64,000 nt of DNA from Paenibacillus sp. FSL K6-3182 (GCF_037976325.1 NZ_CP150265.1:7133501-7197500), one strand, 5' to 3'. Shown: positions 8,295 to 17,671, counted from the stretch's first letter. Notes: generated by a model from the sequence alone, not told the origin. A program made the numbers and translations.

Positions 8295-9395
8295 TTACAC
8301 GTTAAAACGGAAATGGATAACATCGCCGTCACGAACGACATATTCTTTGCCCTCAAGACGAACTTGCCCCTTCTCACGAGCCGCTACCATCGAACCCGCA
8401 GCTGCAAGATCTGTAAAGGAAACAACCTCAGCACGAATGAATCCACGTTCGAAATCGGTATGAATAACGCCAGCCGCCTGCGGCGCTTTTGTTCCACTGC
8501 GAATCGTCCATGCTCGAACCTCTTGTACACCGGCTGTGAAGTAAGTGTATAGGCCAAGAAGCTTGTAAGCTGCACTGATCAAACGGTTCAAGCCCGACTC
8601 CGACATGCCAAGCTCCTCAAGGAACATTTCTTTGTCTTCGCCTTCAAGCTCGGCAATCTCAGCTTCAACCTTCGCGCTGATTGGCACAACTTCAGCACCT
8701 TCAGCAGCTGCGAATTCGCGTACTTTCTGTACGTACTCATTGCCGTCTGAATTTGAAACCTCGTCTTCGCTCACATTAGCGGCATACAAAACCGTCTTCA
8801 TTGTAAGCAAATGCAAATCACGGACAAGCAGCTTCTCATCATCGCTCAGCTCAAGGCTGCGAGCAGGCTTATCGTTGTACAACGCTTCCTTGATGCGTTC
8901 AAGCACTTCGATTTCTTGAGCAACTTTTTTGTCTCCGCCCTTAAGGTTTTTACGTGAGCGTTCAATCTTTTTATCAACAGAATCAATATCCGCCAAAATA
9001 AGCTCCAAATTAATCGTTTGAATATCGCTAATTGGATCTACCTTGCCAGATACATGCGTAATGTTATCATCTTGGAAGCAGCGAACCACATGAACAATGG
9101 CGTCTACCTCACGGATATGCGCCAAAAATTTATTGCCCAATCCTTCGCCTTTGCTTGCACCAGCAACCAAGCCGGCAATATCGACAAACTCAAACGCTGT
9201 AGGCACGATGCTCTTAGGAACAACGAGCTCAACCAGCTTGTCCAAACGCTCATCCGGTACTTCAACAACACCAACGTTAGGATCTATTGTACAAAAAGGA
9301 TAATTGGCAGATTCTGCCCCTGCTTGCGTAATTGCGTTAAACAATGTTGATTTGCCGACGTTGGGCAAACCTACTATTCCTGCTTTCAATGCCAT
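8295..9395 (-). CDS. ychF: ribosome-binding ATPase YchF (Obg family)
   Basis: A universally conserved P-loop NTPase that prefers ATP over GTP and associates with ribosomes. The 366-residue product starts [17 protein letters not shown] (Walker A), carries the [11 protein letters not shown] and [19 protein letters not shown] switch regions, a coiled-coil insert (about 125-200) and a C-terminal TGS domain ending in GDVIHFRF. I chose the ATG at 9393-9395 (AGGGGTG about 10 bases upstream) over an in-frame start 12 codons earlier. Confidence 0.95.
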   Translation of the reverse strand: MALKAGIVGLPNVGKSTLFNAITQAGAESANYPFCTIDPNVGVVEVPDERLDKLVELVVPKSIVPTAFEFVDIAGLVAGASKGEGLGNKFLAHIREVDAIVHVVRCFQDDNITHVSGKVDPISDIQTINLELILADIDSVDKKIERSRKNLKGGDKKVAQEIEVLERIKEALYNDKPARSLELSDDEKLLVRDLHLLTMKTVLYAANVSEDEVSNSDGNEYVQKVREFAAAEGAEVVPISAKVEAEIAELEGEDKEMFLEELGMSESGLNRLISAAYKLLGLYTYFTAGVQEVRAWTIRSGTKAPQAAGVIHTDFERGFIRAEVVSFTDLAAAGSMVAAREKGQVRLEGKEYVVRDGDVIHFRFNV

Positions 9396-9746
9396 GCTAT
9401 AAGACACCCCTATTTTCCCGAAAGTAAACAACTCCAGCTATTATACCCCAGCGTCACCTACTTTGAAAGTGCCATCCGTTAAGCCTAAACGGCATTTGAT
9501 GGCTTCCTTGGCAAATGAAGACGGTTTTCTGATCGATAAAAGCATTGCAAGTTGTGAAAACCTATAAAACTCTGCATTTGAACAGCCGTTTGTTTTTAAC
9601 CCGTTTTATACCCCTAAACGATATTGTATTTGTGCCTCGCCGCAAGATAGTCACTTCTGAGAATGATAAGCCGCGCTGCGGAAATACTATGTTGGCGCTG
9701 GCTTAAGCTGTGCACACAAGCACCTAAAATTTGAGGAGGCAAGCTT

Positions 9747-9890
9747 ATGGAAAATCAGACTCATAAGGGTAATTACAAAGGAACGACGAATATGAAAGCC
9801 AAAAATCAAGATATGGCATTCGTAAATGATACCATTGAGGATACAAAATCTGTAACAAATTTCACCTCTAAAAAGAAGAAAACGGATTAA
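9747..9890 (+). CDS. small hydrophilic protein, 47 residues
   Basis: ATG at 9747 has an excellent GAGGAGG ribosome site 7 bases upstream, and TAA lies at 9888-9890. The product begins MENQTHKGNYKGTTNMKAK and ends FTSKKKKTD. It is rich in Lys, Asn and Thr, with no Cys and no membrane segment. A strong terminator follows 29 bases later. I do not recognise a family. The ribosome site and terminator make a real gene likely; expression and function are unknown. Confidence 0.6.
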   Translation: MENQTHKGNYKGTTNMKAKNQDMAFVNDTIEDTKSVTNFTSKKKKTD

Positions 9891-9919
9891 AGGATAACTT
9901 CCGAGCCCTTATCTATAAA

Positions 9920-9966
9920 AAACCTGGGTTCTGCAAGCGTATCATCCACTTGTAGAATCCAGGTTT
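9920..9966. terminator. bidirectional terminator
   Basis: Eighteen-base arms (9920-9937 and 9949-9966, two mismatches) with an 11-base loop. An A-run precedes it and TTTCTTG follows, so it can end both the 47-residue gene and the converging SLH gene. Confidence 0.8.
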
Positions 9967-9983
9967 CTTGTATTAAGAATACA

Positions 9984-12368
9984 TTACATCCGAAGCGGCG
10001 CTTCTTGCAGCTCTGCGCGCGATTGAAGGTAACGGAAAAACGCTACCGATGCTTCGCCTCGCGTCACTTGTTTCTTAGGCAAAAACTTGCCATCTGATAA
10101 GCTCATAATTTTGAGACCTACAACAATGGCTGCCTGCCCCTTATTCTGGATCTGATCCGAGTCTTTAAACGAGGCTTTAAAAATATGATCATAATTCGCA
10201 AGCGCATTATAACCAAGTGCTCGCACGATCAGCTCCGCCATCTCATCACGTGATACTTTACCGCTAGGGTTAAAGGAGCCATCCCCAACATCTATTAAAT
10301 TTTGTTCCAATGCACTTTCAACATAAACGAAATAGCTGGAATCCGCAGCTACATCATTAAATGAGGCTTTACCACCAAGCTGATTACTGAAGGACATCGA
10401 GAGCGGCGATACTCCGCTGCTGCGCGCTAGTACCAGCATTTTAATCAGCTCTCCGCGTGTAACCGCCTCATTAGGACGCACAAGACCATCTTTCACATCA
10501 AGCGCTTTGTATGCAACCATTAGTTCAAGCTGACGCTGTGCAAAGTGTCCATCAATATCCTTAGCCTTTGGCTTCTCGAGCTGTGTGACATCACCTGTTT
10601 CCCGATTTCGCCAGCCGCCCGTCACTGCATCGAGGAACACCGACTCATCCATAAGCTTAGGCACTAATTGGTAAACTAGTTCTGCTTCTGTCTTTCTATC
10701 CACTTCGTCGCCTCTTATTTCACCTGAAGCAATCATCAGCTTATATTTCTCAATTGGAATAGGCTGCCCGTTCCATGTGAAGCTTTGCACAAGCCGATAC
10801 GTAAGCTGTGTTCGGTAATAATTCAGCCAGCTGTCAACTGCCTGCTCCTTCTTAATCAAGGCAGGAGCCTCAGCTGGATATTCAAAGTTCGACAAATTAG
10901 CATCGTAATTTACAACTTCCCCAGTGCTTGAATGTATCGACAAGTTAATGTTGTCATATTCAACCACTGCGCCATAGATTTTGTGTACAAAATTGAAATA
11001 GTATTGACTAGGTTGCCCTGCGACAATTCCCTCATATTGCTTCGGATCAGGTTTGACCAGATATAGCTCATCCGTTAGCCATGGCAGACGTTTCTTAATT
11101 GCCTCTACCGCTGCTGTAGTCGCTTGCTCTAGCGTCACCTTTGTCCCGCCTGATTGACTTTGTTCGTTATACATATACGTATTGAAATGGCGAACCTCTC
11201 CAGTGCGACCGTTAACGGAAGCTGAAGCTGAGCCCACTTCCTTGCCATCCTTTTTCACTGTCCAATTCAGCTGCCAATAGGCTTCGGTTTCACCTGTGCT
11301 CTCATTGCTATTTTCACTGTAGTTGGAACCGTTCAGCTCCACCCCTGCCGGCAGCGCAAAAGCAGCTTTTACCGCATCTATCGCTTGCTTCTCGGTAACT
11401 GCCCCCGCTTTCGGCTTTTCGCCTAAAGGTTTCTCGGATATAGGTGTTTCCGATATCGTTCCCGCTCTAAAATAACTGTCTCTCGACTGATCCTTTAGCT
11501 GGCCAGTCACCGCATCGATCGATATAGGCTGAAGCTCATAACTAAGCAAAGGTTTCCTTTTCCCCTGCATATTGTAAGGCACGATATAAGCTAACAGTGG
11601 AGCTGCTGCTGCTCGCAGCTTTTCATTTGCCTCTGCTGCCGACAGCTTTGCATCTACTTTTGGGAAAACAATTGTATCATCCCACTGCAAGGAAAATCTT
11701 CGGACATGCCCTTCACTATCCACTTCAAGCTCTATGTAGTTATCTACATAGGGTATGTCATTCACCAACCGATCATAACGAATGGAATGCACAACCTCAC
11801 CCGTTAGCGGTGGACGCAGTTGAACACCATAGTCAGGATTGTATTGAATTTGTCCTTTATAATCAGCTGCAATTTTATCTATGAATTGGAGCGCAATCTG
11901 CTGTGCGGCATCACGTTCAACCTTAAGCGGATACGTTGGTTTGGCAGATGGGTTATCGGTATAAGAGTTGAACTCAAGAAGCTGACCTTTATCCGCATGA
12001 ATACGAACGTAGATGCTTCCCAAATGTTTGCCGTTCACCTTCTTCACGAAATCCAGTCCCCAAGCATTGCGTTTGCCGCTAGCCATCACTTCCATATTAA
12101 GACTAGCTCCTTGGAGGACATACTCCTTCGGAATGCTTACATACTGCCTCGCTAGCGCTTCCGCTTTCTCCTTCGTTATTGCTACATCAACTGGAGCTGC
12201 AAATCCTTCTTTCATGATGTCTCCTTCCGACGATGGCACGGCTTTTGCTGCTGCATTCGTCACTGCTGGCTTGTTTGAGCTTTCAGCAAATGCCGTTGCT
12301 GGCAACATACTCATAAGCATCGCTGTGGATAGCACTACCGCAAGCCTCTTTCGATGATTGATCCTCAC
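9984..12368 (-). CDS. secreted SLH-domain protein with YcdB/YcdC-PepSY repeats
   Basis: A 794-residue exported protein. The signal peptide (MRINHRKR, a hydrophobic core and an ATAFA-ES cleavage region) covers about 27 residues. The middle 550 residues hold repeated PepSY-like YcdB/YcdC modules, visible as recurring phrases such as DAVTGQLKD, NGRTGEVRHF and SSTGEVVNYD. The last 180 residues hold three S-layer homology domains (VTRGELIKML, VSRDEMAELIV, VTRGEASVAFF), which normally anchor proteins to pyruvylated wall polymers. The GTG at 12366-12368 is preceded by GGAGGG. PepSY-type domains are often peptidase inhibitors; the role here is unproven. Confidence 0.88.
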   Translation of the reverse strand: MRINHRKRLAVVLSTAMLMSMLPATAFAESSNKPAVTNAAAKAVPSSEGDIMKEGFAAPVDVAITKEKAEALARQYVSIPKEYVLQGASLNMEVMASGKRNAWGLDFVKKVNGKHLGSIYVRIHADKGQLLEFNSYTDNPSAKPTYPLKVERDAAQQIALQFIDKIAADYKGQIQYNPDYGVQLRPPLTGEVVHSIRYDRLVNDIPYVDNYIELEVDSEGHVRRFSLQWDDTIVFPKVDAKLSAAEANEKLRAAAAPLLAYIVPYNMQGKRKPLLSYELQPISIDAVTGQLKDQSRDSYFRAGTISETPISEKPLGEKPKAGAVTEKQAIDAVKAAFALPAGVELNGSNYSENSNESTGETEAYWQLNWTVKKDGKEVGSASASVNGRTGEVRHFNTYMYNEQSQSGGTKVTLEQATTAAVEAIKKRLPWLTDELYLVKPDPKQYEGIVAGQPSQYYFNFVHKIYGAVVEYDNINLSIHSSTGEVVNYDANLSNFEYPAEAPALIKKEQAVDSWLNYYRTQLTYRLVQSFTWNGQPIPIEKYKLMIASGEIRGDEVDRKTEAELVYQLVPKLMDESVFLDAVTGGWRNRETGDVTQLEKPKAKDIDGHFAQRQLELMVAYKALDVKDGLVRPNEAVTRGELIKMLVLARSSGVSPLSMSFSNQLGGKASFNDVAADSSYFVYVESALEQNLIDVGDGSFNPSGKVSRDEMAELIVRALGYNALANYDHIFKASFKDSDQIQNKGQAAIVVGLKIMSLSDGKFLPKKQVTRGEASVAFFRYLQSRAELQEAPLRM

Positions 12369-12445
12369 TGCTTCACCCTCCAATGCTTTTCCAATTTATT
12401 CATAAATTAGACGCGCCATACAATGTGGAAGTTGCACAATAAGCG

Positions 12446-12487
12446 AAAAAAGACTGCTCAAGGCACTTGTCCTTTAGGCAGTCTTTT
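12446..12487 (-). terminator. terminator of the glycosylation operon
   Basis: AAAAGACTGC and GCAGTCTTTT form a strong stem just past the GT39 gene stop. A run of T follows on the minus strand. Confidence 0.75.
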
Positions 12488-12507
12488 ACAATATGCAGTT
12501 AAAACTG

Positions 12508-13770
12508 CTACGCCGTTTTTCTACGTTCAATATATGCCCATATTTTTTGCAAAATATAAATACCGAGCCAAGAGAACAATATAATAAACAGGGGCATAAC
12601 GGTAAAGTTATAACGATATTCCGGTACGAACACAAGTCTAATCATCGTCATGACGAAGATGACCACCGCCAGCATGGCTGCAGGATGTCTCCATCTCCAT
12701 ATAAGCGCAAGCAGCGGAATAATCGTGCTGTATATAATCAGTACATGCAAGTATGCTACCTTCGGATAAGCATGGTACAAAGGAGCATGTCCCGAGCCGA
12801 AGAACATATGCGTATAAGTATATTTAAGCTTTCCTACCGTATACCATTTTACATATTTCCAGGTTTGCTGCGTGAAGCCTGCTTTGATGCGCGCCCATGC
12901 AACCTCATCCTGTGTCAATCCCGTTGGATCAACGATCTTGTCTGTATAATCTTTATTCGGATAAGTACCCGCTTTGAATGGATTGGACTGTGAAGCAGTC
13001 AATACAAACTCATTTAATGAAACGACATTCCTTATCCACCAAGGGAGCATCGTAGCTGATAGGCAGAGCCCCGTAATAACACCCATTAATAGAACTTTTT
13101 TGAAAATAGCCCATTTGGATATGACCTCGGTCTGCACACCCGATTTCTTCTTGTACCATTTCTGAAGCAGAAATACTCCGTACAAAGGAACAAAAATCGG
13201 TAGAAATTCCGCCCTAACAAGTACTGTCAGGCCTAACAAGATACCCGCTAGCGCAGCATCGCGCTTTCGTTCGGTACGAAAGGCATATAACTGCAAAGAC
13301 AGATAGGCCATTAAGAGAAATAATGCGAGCGTTTCTGTGAGAACTGCTCCATTTGCCCAAATAAAGGGATGATAAATTGCACTAATAAAAAACGCTACGA
13401 TTGCCACCCATTTGTTTCTTGTTGCCTGCATCGCAATCATATAAATGATAATGAGTGTAGCCATGCTAATTAACACCTGTACCCAACGAATAAGCGGGAA
13501 CGGCTCTACGCCGATTTGATCAGCCACTAAATACATACCCGTCATAAATAGTGGATAACCCGGTGTTACCCTTGCATTTGGAACCTCTTCCTTGTAGGCG
13601 TAAATGCCTTCATCAAGCAACCGGTGCACCATCTCATCGTAATACTTCGAATCATGTGAAATGTTATGTTTGACCGATGTAAGAAAATCAACCCTCAGCC
13701 ACAAGGCAAGCATAAAAATAAGAACGATCGCTATCGTCCATGCTTTGTTTTTCCTAACCCATTCCACCAC
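12508..13770 (-). CDS. GT39/PMT-type membrane glycosyltransferase
   Basis: A 420-residue polytopic protein with about ten membrane segments. The first extracytoplasmic loop after helix 1 carries acidic residues (RVDFL, SHDSKYYDEM), the place where GT-C enzymes of the PMT/ArnT type keep their catalytic Asp. Such enzymes transfer a sugar from a polyprenyl-phosphate carrier to an acceptor outside the membrane. Last gene of a four-gene operon with GT2, DUF2304 and EamA partners; 32 bases separate it from the EamA gene. Acceptor and sugar are unknown. Confidence 0.8.
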   Translation of the reverse strand: MVEWVRKNKAWTIAIVLIFMLALWLRVDFLTSVKHNISHDSKYYDEMVHRLLDEGIYAYKEEVPNARVTPGYPLFMTGMYLVADQIGVEPFPLIRWVQVLISMATLIIIYMIAMQATRNKWVAIVAFFISAIYHPFIWANGAVLTETLALFLLMAYLSLQLYAFRTERKRDAALAGILLGLTVLVRAEFLPIFVPLYGVFLLQKWYKKKSGVQTEVISKWAIFKKVLLMGVITGLCLSATMLPWWIRNVVSLNEFVLTASQSNPFKAGTYPNKDYTDKIVDPTGLTQDEVAWARIKAGFTQQTWKYVKWYTVGKLKYTYTHMFFGSGHAPLYHAYPKVAYLHVLIIYSTIIPLLALIWRWRHPAAMLAVVIFVMTMIRLVFVPEYRYNFTVMPLFIILFSWLGIYILQKIWAYIERRKTA

Positions 13771-13802
13771 GTAAATTGATCCTCCCTAATGTTGAAAGCG
13801 GC

Positions 13803-14147
13803 TTATTTCCAAGCGAGTACGATTACACCCGCCAAAATAATAGCTGCGCCTATCCAGCGCTGCAGCGGTACCGATTCGTTAAATATAAATACAGCTGCAA
13901 CCAGCGCTATTACATAAGCCAAGCTTTGCAGCGGATAGGCAAGGCTAAGCGGGAGCTTCTTAAGTACGTACAACCAAAGAACGGTAGCAATTCCGTACAA
14001 AACAAGTCCCGACCATATATGAGGCGACCACAATAACGATACCCATGTGTCGCCTTTCGCCGTATCCATTTTGTTCATTCCTGTTTTCCACAATAATTGG
14101 CCCGAAACAAGCAGCAAAATATTAAGAAACAATATGATATATGCCAT
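13803..14147 (-). CDS. EamA/SMR-like four-helix transporter (putative lipid-sugar flippase)
   Basis: A 114-residue protein with four membrane helices and the EamA/SMR signature region LPLSLAYPLQSLAYV. It resembles ArnE/ArnF-type flippase subunits that turn undecaprenyl-linked sugars across the membrane. Its ATG overlaps the stop of the DUF2304 gene by one base, so the two are translationally coupled. Between GT2 and GT39 genes a flippase role is a reasonable inference; a drug-efflux SMR role is less likely here. Confidence 0.75.
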   Translation of the reverse strand: MAYIILFLNILLLVSGQLLWKTGMNKMDTAKGDTWVSLLWSPHIWSGLVLYGIATVLWLYVLKKLPLSLAYPLQSLAYVIALVAAVFIFNESVPLQRWIGAAIILAGVIVLAWK

Positions 14148-14491
14148 TATGAATCCGACCTTTTGCGTTCATGTAGCTCGTGATGTAAAATTCCAAGCTC
14201 TTGTGTAAGACGAATAACTTTCTCCGACAATTTGGATACAATGACTGTAAGATGCAAAATAAGCATAATACAAAATAAAATTCCGACTAGAAAAAGCAGC
14301 GCCGGCGCATAAGCAATACCAATCGCGTGAGCCAACGTATCAATAATCTGAACGCGTACGGACAATATCAGCATTACTACACCAAACAACAGCCAGAGCA
14401 TTGAATACTGCTCACGGAGCAATCTCCGGTTAATCAACATAATCAGCACGAACAAAAAAACCACACTTGTGATAATCCACAAGGCTTGCAT
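14147..14491 (-). CDS. DUF2304 membrane protein
   Basis: A 114-residue protein with three hydrophobic segments and a charged C-terminal tail (KVIRLTQELGILHHELHERK) that should form a cytoplasmic coiled helix. This matches DUF2304, a family found beside polyprenyl-phosphate glycosyltransferases and thought to assist or recruit them. It overlaps the next gene by one base and follows the GT2 gene by 51 bases. The biochemical role is not established. Confidence 0.78.
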   Translation of the reverse strand: MQALWIITSVVFLFVLIMLINRRLLREQYSMLWLLFGVVMLILSVRVQIIDTLAHAIGIAYAPALLFLVGILFCIMLILHLTVIVSKLSEKVIRLTQELGILHHELHERKRSDS

Positions 14492-14542
14492 GGTGTATCC
14501 TCCTTAAAGTTTGCAGAGCAAACTCTCATCGTAAACATTTTT

Positions 14543-15325
14543 CTAAGATTGAACCTCGACTGGCTTTGTTGCTTTCAAGCTGCGAATGAATAGCGACAAT
14601 GTTACCTTAACCATATAATAAACCGAACGCATCGCATTTATTGATGACGTACCGCCTGTACGTGCTTCCATTACGACTGCTACCTCGCTTGTACGCAATC
14701 CGCTGCGATGAATGAGTACGATGGAATCCACTTCTGGATAGTCTGTCGCATAATCGCTTTGGAATACGGCAATCGCACGTTTATTTGCAGCGCGGAACCC
14801 TGAGGTTACGTCCAGCACGCGCTTGCGTGTCATTGCAGTAACAATAGTAGATAAAATCTTGATACCGACTCTGCGCGTTGCAGAAGACAAGAAGCCGGTT
14901 TGTTCAATGAAACGTGAGCCAATCGCCAAATCCGCTTTCCCGCTAAGCACGGGGTCCAAAATCAAATGAAGCTGCTCCGCCTTATGCTGGCCATCTCCGT
15001 CCACTTGAACGGCAACATCATAGTCATAACGGTGGGCATAACGATATCCCGTCTGCATAGCTCCGCCGATGCCCAAATTGGTCGGAAGTGTAATGACAGA
15101 AGCACCGTTCGCCTCAGCTACTTCACGTGTACGGTCTTTGGAGCCATCATTGATGACCAGAATATGAGCAGATGGGCAATGTGTCTTCACATCATGTATC
15201 ACATGGCTTATGCTATGCTCTTCATTATAAGCCGGAATAATGATCAAAATTTTTGAAGATGTCATACCTTGCCGCAGGGACTCTCCGGTAACCGTTTTGT
15301 CCTTTTTCGTACTGACTGCGTTCAC
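14543..15325 (-). CDS. family 2 glycosyltransferase (polyprenyl-phosphate sugar synthase type)
   Basis: A 260-residue GT-A fold enzyme resembling dolichol-phosphate-mannose synthase. It has ILIIIPAYNEEHSI near residue 25, VINDGSKDRT, the metal-binding QVDGDGQH and the SGFRAANKRAI region. It lacks the C-terminal membrane helices of GtrB-type proteins, so the DUF2304 partner may anchor it. It should charge a polyprenyl phosphate with one sugar. I prefer the GTG at 15323-15325 (GGAG 10 bases upstream). An ATG at 15263-15265, just before the first motif, is possible but has a poor ribosome site. First gene of the operon. Confidence 0.85.
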   Translation of the reverse strand: MNAVSTKKDKTVTGESLRQGMTSSKILIIIPAYNEEHSISHVIHDVKTHCPSAHILVINDGSKDRTREVAEANGASVITLPTNLGIGGAMQTGYRYAHRYDYDVAVQVDGDGQHKAEQLHLILDPVLSGKADLAIGSRFIEQTGFLSSATRRVGIKILSTIVTAMTRKRVLDVTSGFRAANKRAIAVFQSDYATDYPEVDSIVLIHRSGLRTSEVAVVMEARTGGTSSINAMRSVYYMVKVTLSLFIRSLKATKPVEVQS

Positions 15326-15532
15326 TACATCACCACTCCATAAATCAAAGTTAGGGCACGCTGCTGCGTACAATTATTTTTAATTCTACTAACTAAATTA
15401 GTATAAAGCAACAGATAAGGTTGGTATAATCGCTTATTATTTCCTTAACATTTGCTTAATTAGGTCGATTTTTACATTCACACTTAGTACCTTTTATACC
15501 AATATTATCTTACTGAAAATAAGAGTTTCCAG

Positions 15533-15582
15533 AAAAAAAATATCGCCTGACACCAGTTGCTCACTGATACCAGACGATATTA
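15533..15582 (-). terminator. terminator of trxA
   Basis: AATATCGTCTGGTATCAG and CTGGTGTCAGGCGATATT pair with few mismatches on the minus strand and are followed by a run of eight T. It lies just past the trxA stop. Confidence 0.85.
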
Positions 15583-15609
15583 AGACGGTTATTTATTACA
15601 AAATGTTGC

Positions 15610-15921
15610 TTACATTTGGCCGGAAATTTTTGCTTTCAATGCATCTTTGGATTGTACGCCAACCATTTTGTCAACGGGTTGACCGTCTTTGAACAAAATC
15701 AATGTCGGGATACTCATAACGCCGAATTGTGAAGCAAGTTCTGGCTGCTCGTCAACGTTAATTTTAGCAATTACTGCTTGGCCTTCCAGCTCAGCGGAAA
15801 GCTCCTCAACGATTGGTAGCTGCATTTTGCAAGGTCCACACCAAGGTGCCCAGAAATCTACAAGGGAAACGCCGTTTTGAATGGACTCGTTAAAGTTTTC
15901 TTTCGTCAATGCTACTGCCAT
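15610..15921 (-). CDS. trxA: thioredoxin
   Basis: A 103-residue cytoplasmic disulfide reductase with the canonical WCGPC active site near residue 28, the buried Asp in SLVDFWAPW and the cis-Pro loop SIPTLILF. The ATG at 15919-15921 is preceded by GGAGAGG with ideal spacing; earlier in-frame starts overlap that site. It stands alone between its own terminator and the Rrf2 gene. Confidence 0.95.
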   Translation of the reverse strand: MAVALTKENFNESIQNGVSLVDFWAPWCGPCKMQLPIVEELSAELEGQAVIAKINVDEQPELASQFGVMSIPTLILFKDGQPVDKMVGVQSKDALKAKISGQM

Positions 15922-15994
15922 TTCAATCATCCTCTCCAAACAATGTGTATGATAAAGGGAATACCCGTCTCACCGTTAAATGAAACATCATTTG

Positions 15995-16414
15995 CTAACC
16001 GCATGCGTGAATTTGCTTCAACACATCCTGAATCGTAATCGCGCTAAAATGACTTTCCAGCTGCTTCTCCGCTGTACAAAATATGCCGAACATCACTTGA
16101 TTCATATTCGACCCAACAACACAATCCATCTCTGGGTTGCCCGAGCACCAGCTCGGAATTAGCGAGCCTTGTGCCATCACGCGATAGATATCGGCAAGTG
16201 TTACCACATTCGGATCAATCGTCAGCCTATAGCCGCCTCCTGAGCCTTCACGGGTATCTACATATCCACTGCGGCGCAAACCACCCATTACCTTGCGAAC
16301 ACGAGCAGAATGTGTGCCGACATTCTCGGCGATCATATCGCTGCTAGCCATTCTTTCCGGTAAATAAGCCAAGTAAACGAGACTGTGTACGGCAATCGTA
16401 AATTCGCTGTTCAC
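15995..16414 (-). CDS. Rrf2-family transcriptional regulator
   Basis: A 139-residue regulator. An N-terminal winged helix has SSDMIAENVGTHSARVRKVMGGLRRSG recognition-helix features (residues about 20-50) and the typical wing REGSGGGYRL. The C-terminal part has three Cys in CSGNPEMDC and GIFC, the region where Rrf2 proteins such as IscR and NsrR bind an Fe-S cluster; the spacing differs enough that cluster binding is only possible. GTG start with GGGAGG 10 bases upstream. An inverted repeat 25 bases upstream of the start suggests autoregulation. Confidence 0.85.
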   Translation of the reverse strand: MNSEFTIAVHSLVYLAYLPERMASSDMIAENVGTHSARVRKVMGGLRRSGYVDTREGSGGGYRLTIDPNVVTLADIYRVMAQGSLIPSWCSGNPEMDCVVGSNMNQVMFGIFCTAEKQLESHFSAITIQDVLKQIHACG

Positions 16415-16438
16415 TGTTTAAGGGCCTCCCTGCTTTAT

Positions 16439-16461
16439 ACTGTAATTTTATCCGTTACAGT
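16439..16461 (-). promoter_or_regulatory. operator-like palindrome upstream of the Rrf2 gene
   Basis: ACTGTAA (16439-16445) and TTACAGT (16455-16461) are a perfect inverted repeat separated by 9 bases. The size and place suit a dimeric Rrf2 binding site. Confidence 0.55.
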
Positions 16462-16717
16462 TAAGTTTGTCAATAGGTCAGGTCACCATCTCGCTTTCTT
16501 AGGATACGGCAGGAGCAATCACGTTATTCCCCAACAGATTTTGGATTAAAGGCAAATGTTTTTTTGAGTTTTCTGTCATGTTTGAAGGCTTATGCTGAAT
16601 AAATATGAAAGGTGCATCCTTATTTGATTTGAACGTATAAGAAGACATTCAAATCCAATGGGCACATGGCTTCCTACACTAGTTTTACAATGTAAAACTT
16701 TAAGGGGGTGACGCATA

Positions 16718-16927
16718 ATGGCGTTATTTTGGAATCGATGGGTAGTCATTCGTACGGAAGGGGGTTCTAGATCGGAGCTCATAGACCGATTGGAAGCTCA
16801 TTTCAAAACTAATGGATTGAAAACCAAAATCACCATTGAGGGCAATTCCTTGAAACGGATTCATGTGCTTAAAAAGGATGCCGATCTCGCCAAGACGCTG
16901 CTGGACGCGTTTGACGAGGAGCATTAA
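16718..16927 (+). CDS. small protein, 69 residues, unknown
   Basis: ATG with an AGGGGGTGA ribosome site. The product begins MALFWNRWVVIRTEGG and appears to have a compact beta-alpha-beta fold with alternating hydrophobic strands (KTKITIEGN, KRIHVLKK) and a C-terminal helix. It looks loosely like short DUF2007-type proteins, but I cannot assign a family. A hairpin follows at 16953. It faces the kinase-like gene. Confidence 0.7.
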   Translation: MALFWNRWVVIRTEGGSRSELIDRLEAHFKTNGLKTKITIEGNSLKRIHVLKKDADLAKTLLDAFDEEH

Positions 16928-16952
16928 GATGTGCGGCAAAGCTTTGCCAAGC

Positions 16953-16978
16953 AGCGGCACCCTTTCAGGGCAGCCGCT
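16953..16978. terminator. hairpin between converging genes
   Basis: AGCGGC-CCCT / AGGG-GCCGCT form a stem with a 3-base loop and GTTTGT downstream. It lies between the 69-residue gene and the converging kinase-like gene. Confidence 0.55.
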
Positions 16979-16993
16979 GTTTGTGCTGCTTCC

Positions 16994-17671
16994 CTAGGAC
17001 GAGCGTCCCACTACGGATGAATTCCTCATAAAACGATAGCCCTTACGAACGCCGTTCAGCACCCATTCGGGAACCGGAATCGGTTTTTTGGATAGAAAAG
17101 GCATGTAAATACGATTGTAGGCTTTCTTCAAATCATCCCACATCGTGCACGGCTCTTCCTTCAAAAAATCTGAAATATCAAGCACGATACCCCTTCCATC
17201 CTTAATCATTACATTTTTTCCATGCACATCATGCGGGAACAAACCGCGGGATCTTGCATACTCCAATGCTTGATCAATATCTTCTATCGCCTTTTTTGGT
17301 ATTGCTGCTCCATCAATGATGCACTGATATAAAGTTTTTCCCTTTAATCGCTTTAAAATCAAATAATAATGGCCTTTATATTCTCCGGCATGATAACAAG
17401 TTGAAAAGGCAGGATGCGTGCCAATTCGCCGGTAAACCTCGCATTCACTCTCCCAGCCGTCCCGGCCTGGCGCATAAACCTTCACAGCTATATCCGAATA
17501 ATCCTGATGTGTAAATACGCCTGCGTAATTGCCCGCCCCAAGCAGTCTCCAACCGCGCGGCGTCTCCGCTACCCGGATTGGATTTGTGGGGTCAACGCTA
17601 TCAAGCACAAGCTCCGAGAGCAATGACTGCTCCATAAGAGCAATAAACGTATTCAGCTGCTTCTCCTCCAT
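16994..17671 (-). CDS. protein-kinase-like protein (YrzF-like)
   Basis: A 225-residue compact kinase-fold protein. It shows a Gly-rich loop GAGNYAGVF (near residue 46), the Lys in DIAVKVY, the catalytic-loop pattern FPHDVHGKNVMI (HxD plus Asn) and LDISDF in place of DFG. The key residues for phosphotransfer are present. It resembles short Bacilli kinases such as YrzF; the substrate is unknown. The usual C-lobe helices are reduced, and the tail is basic (RKGYRFMR). Confidence 0.75.
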   Translation of the reverse strand: MEEKQLNTFIALMEQSLLSELVLDSVDPTNPIRVAETPRGWRLLGAGNYAGVFTHQDYSDIAVKVYAPGRDGWESECEVYRRIGTHPAFSTCYHAGEYKGHYYLILKRLKGKTLYQCIIDGAAIPKKAIEDIDQALEYARSRGLFPHDVHGKNVMIKDGRGIVLDISDFLKEEPCTMWDDLKKAYNRIYMPFLSKKPIPVPEWVLNGVRKGYRFMRNSSVVGRSS

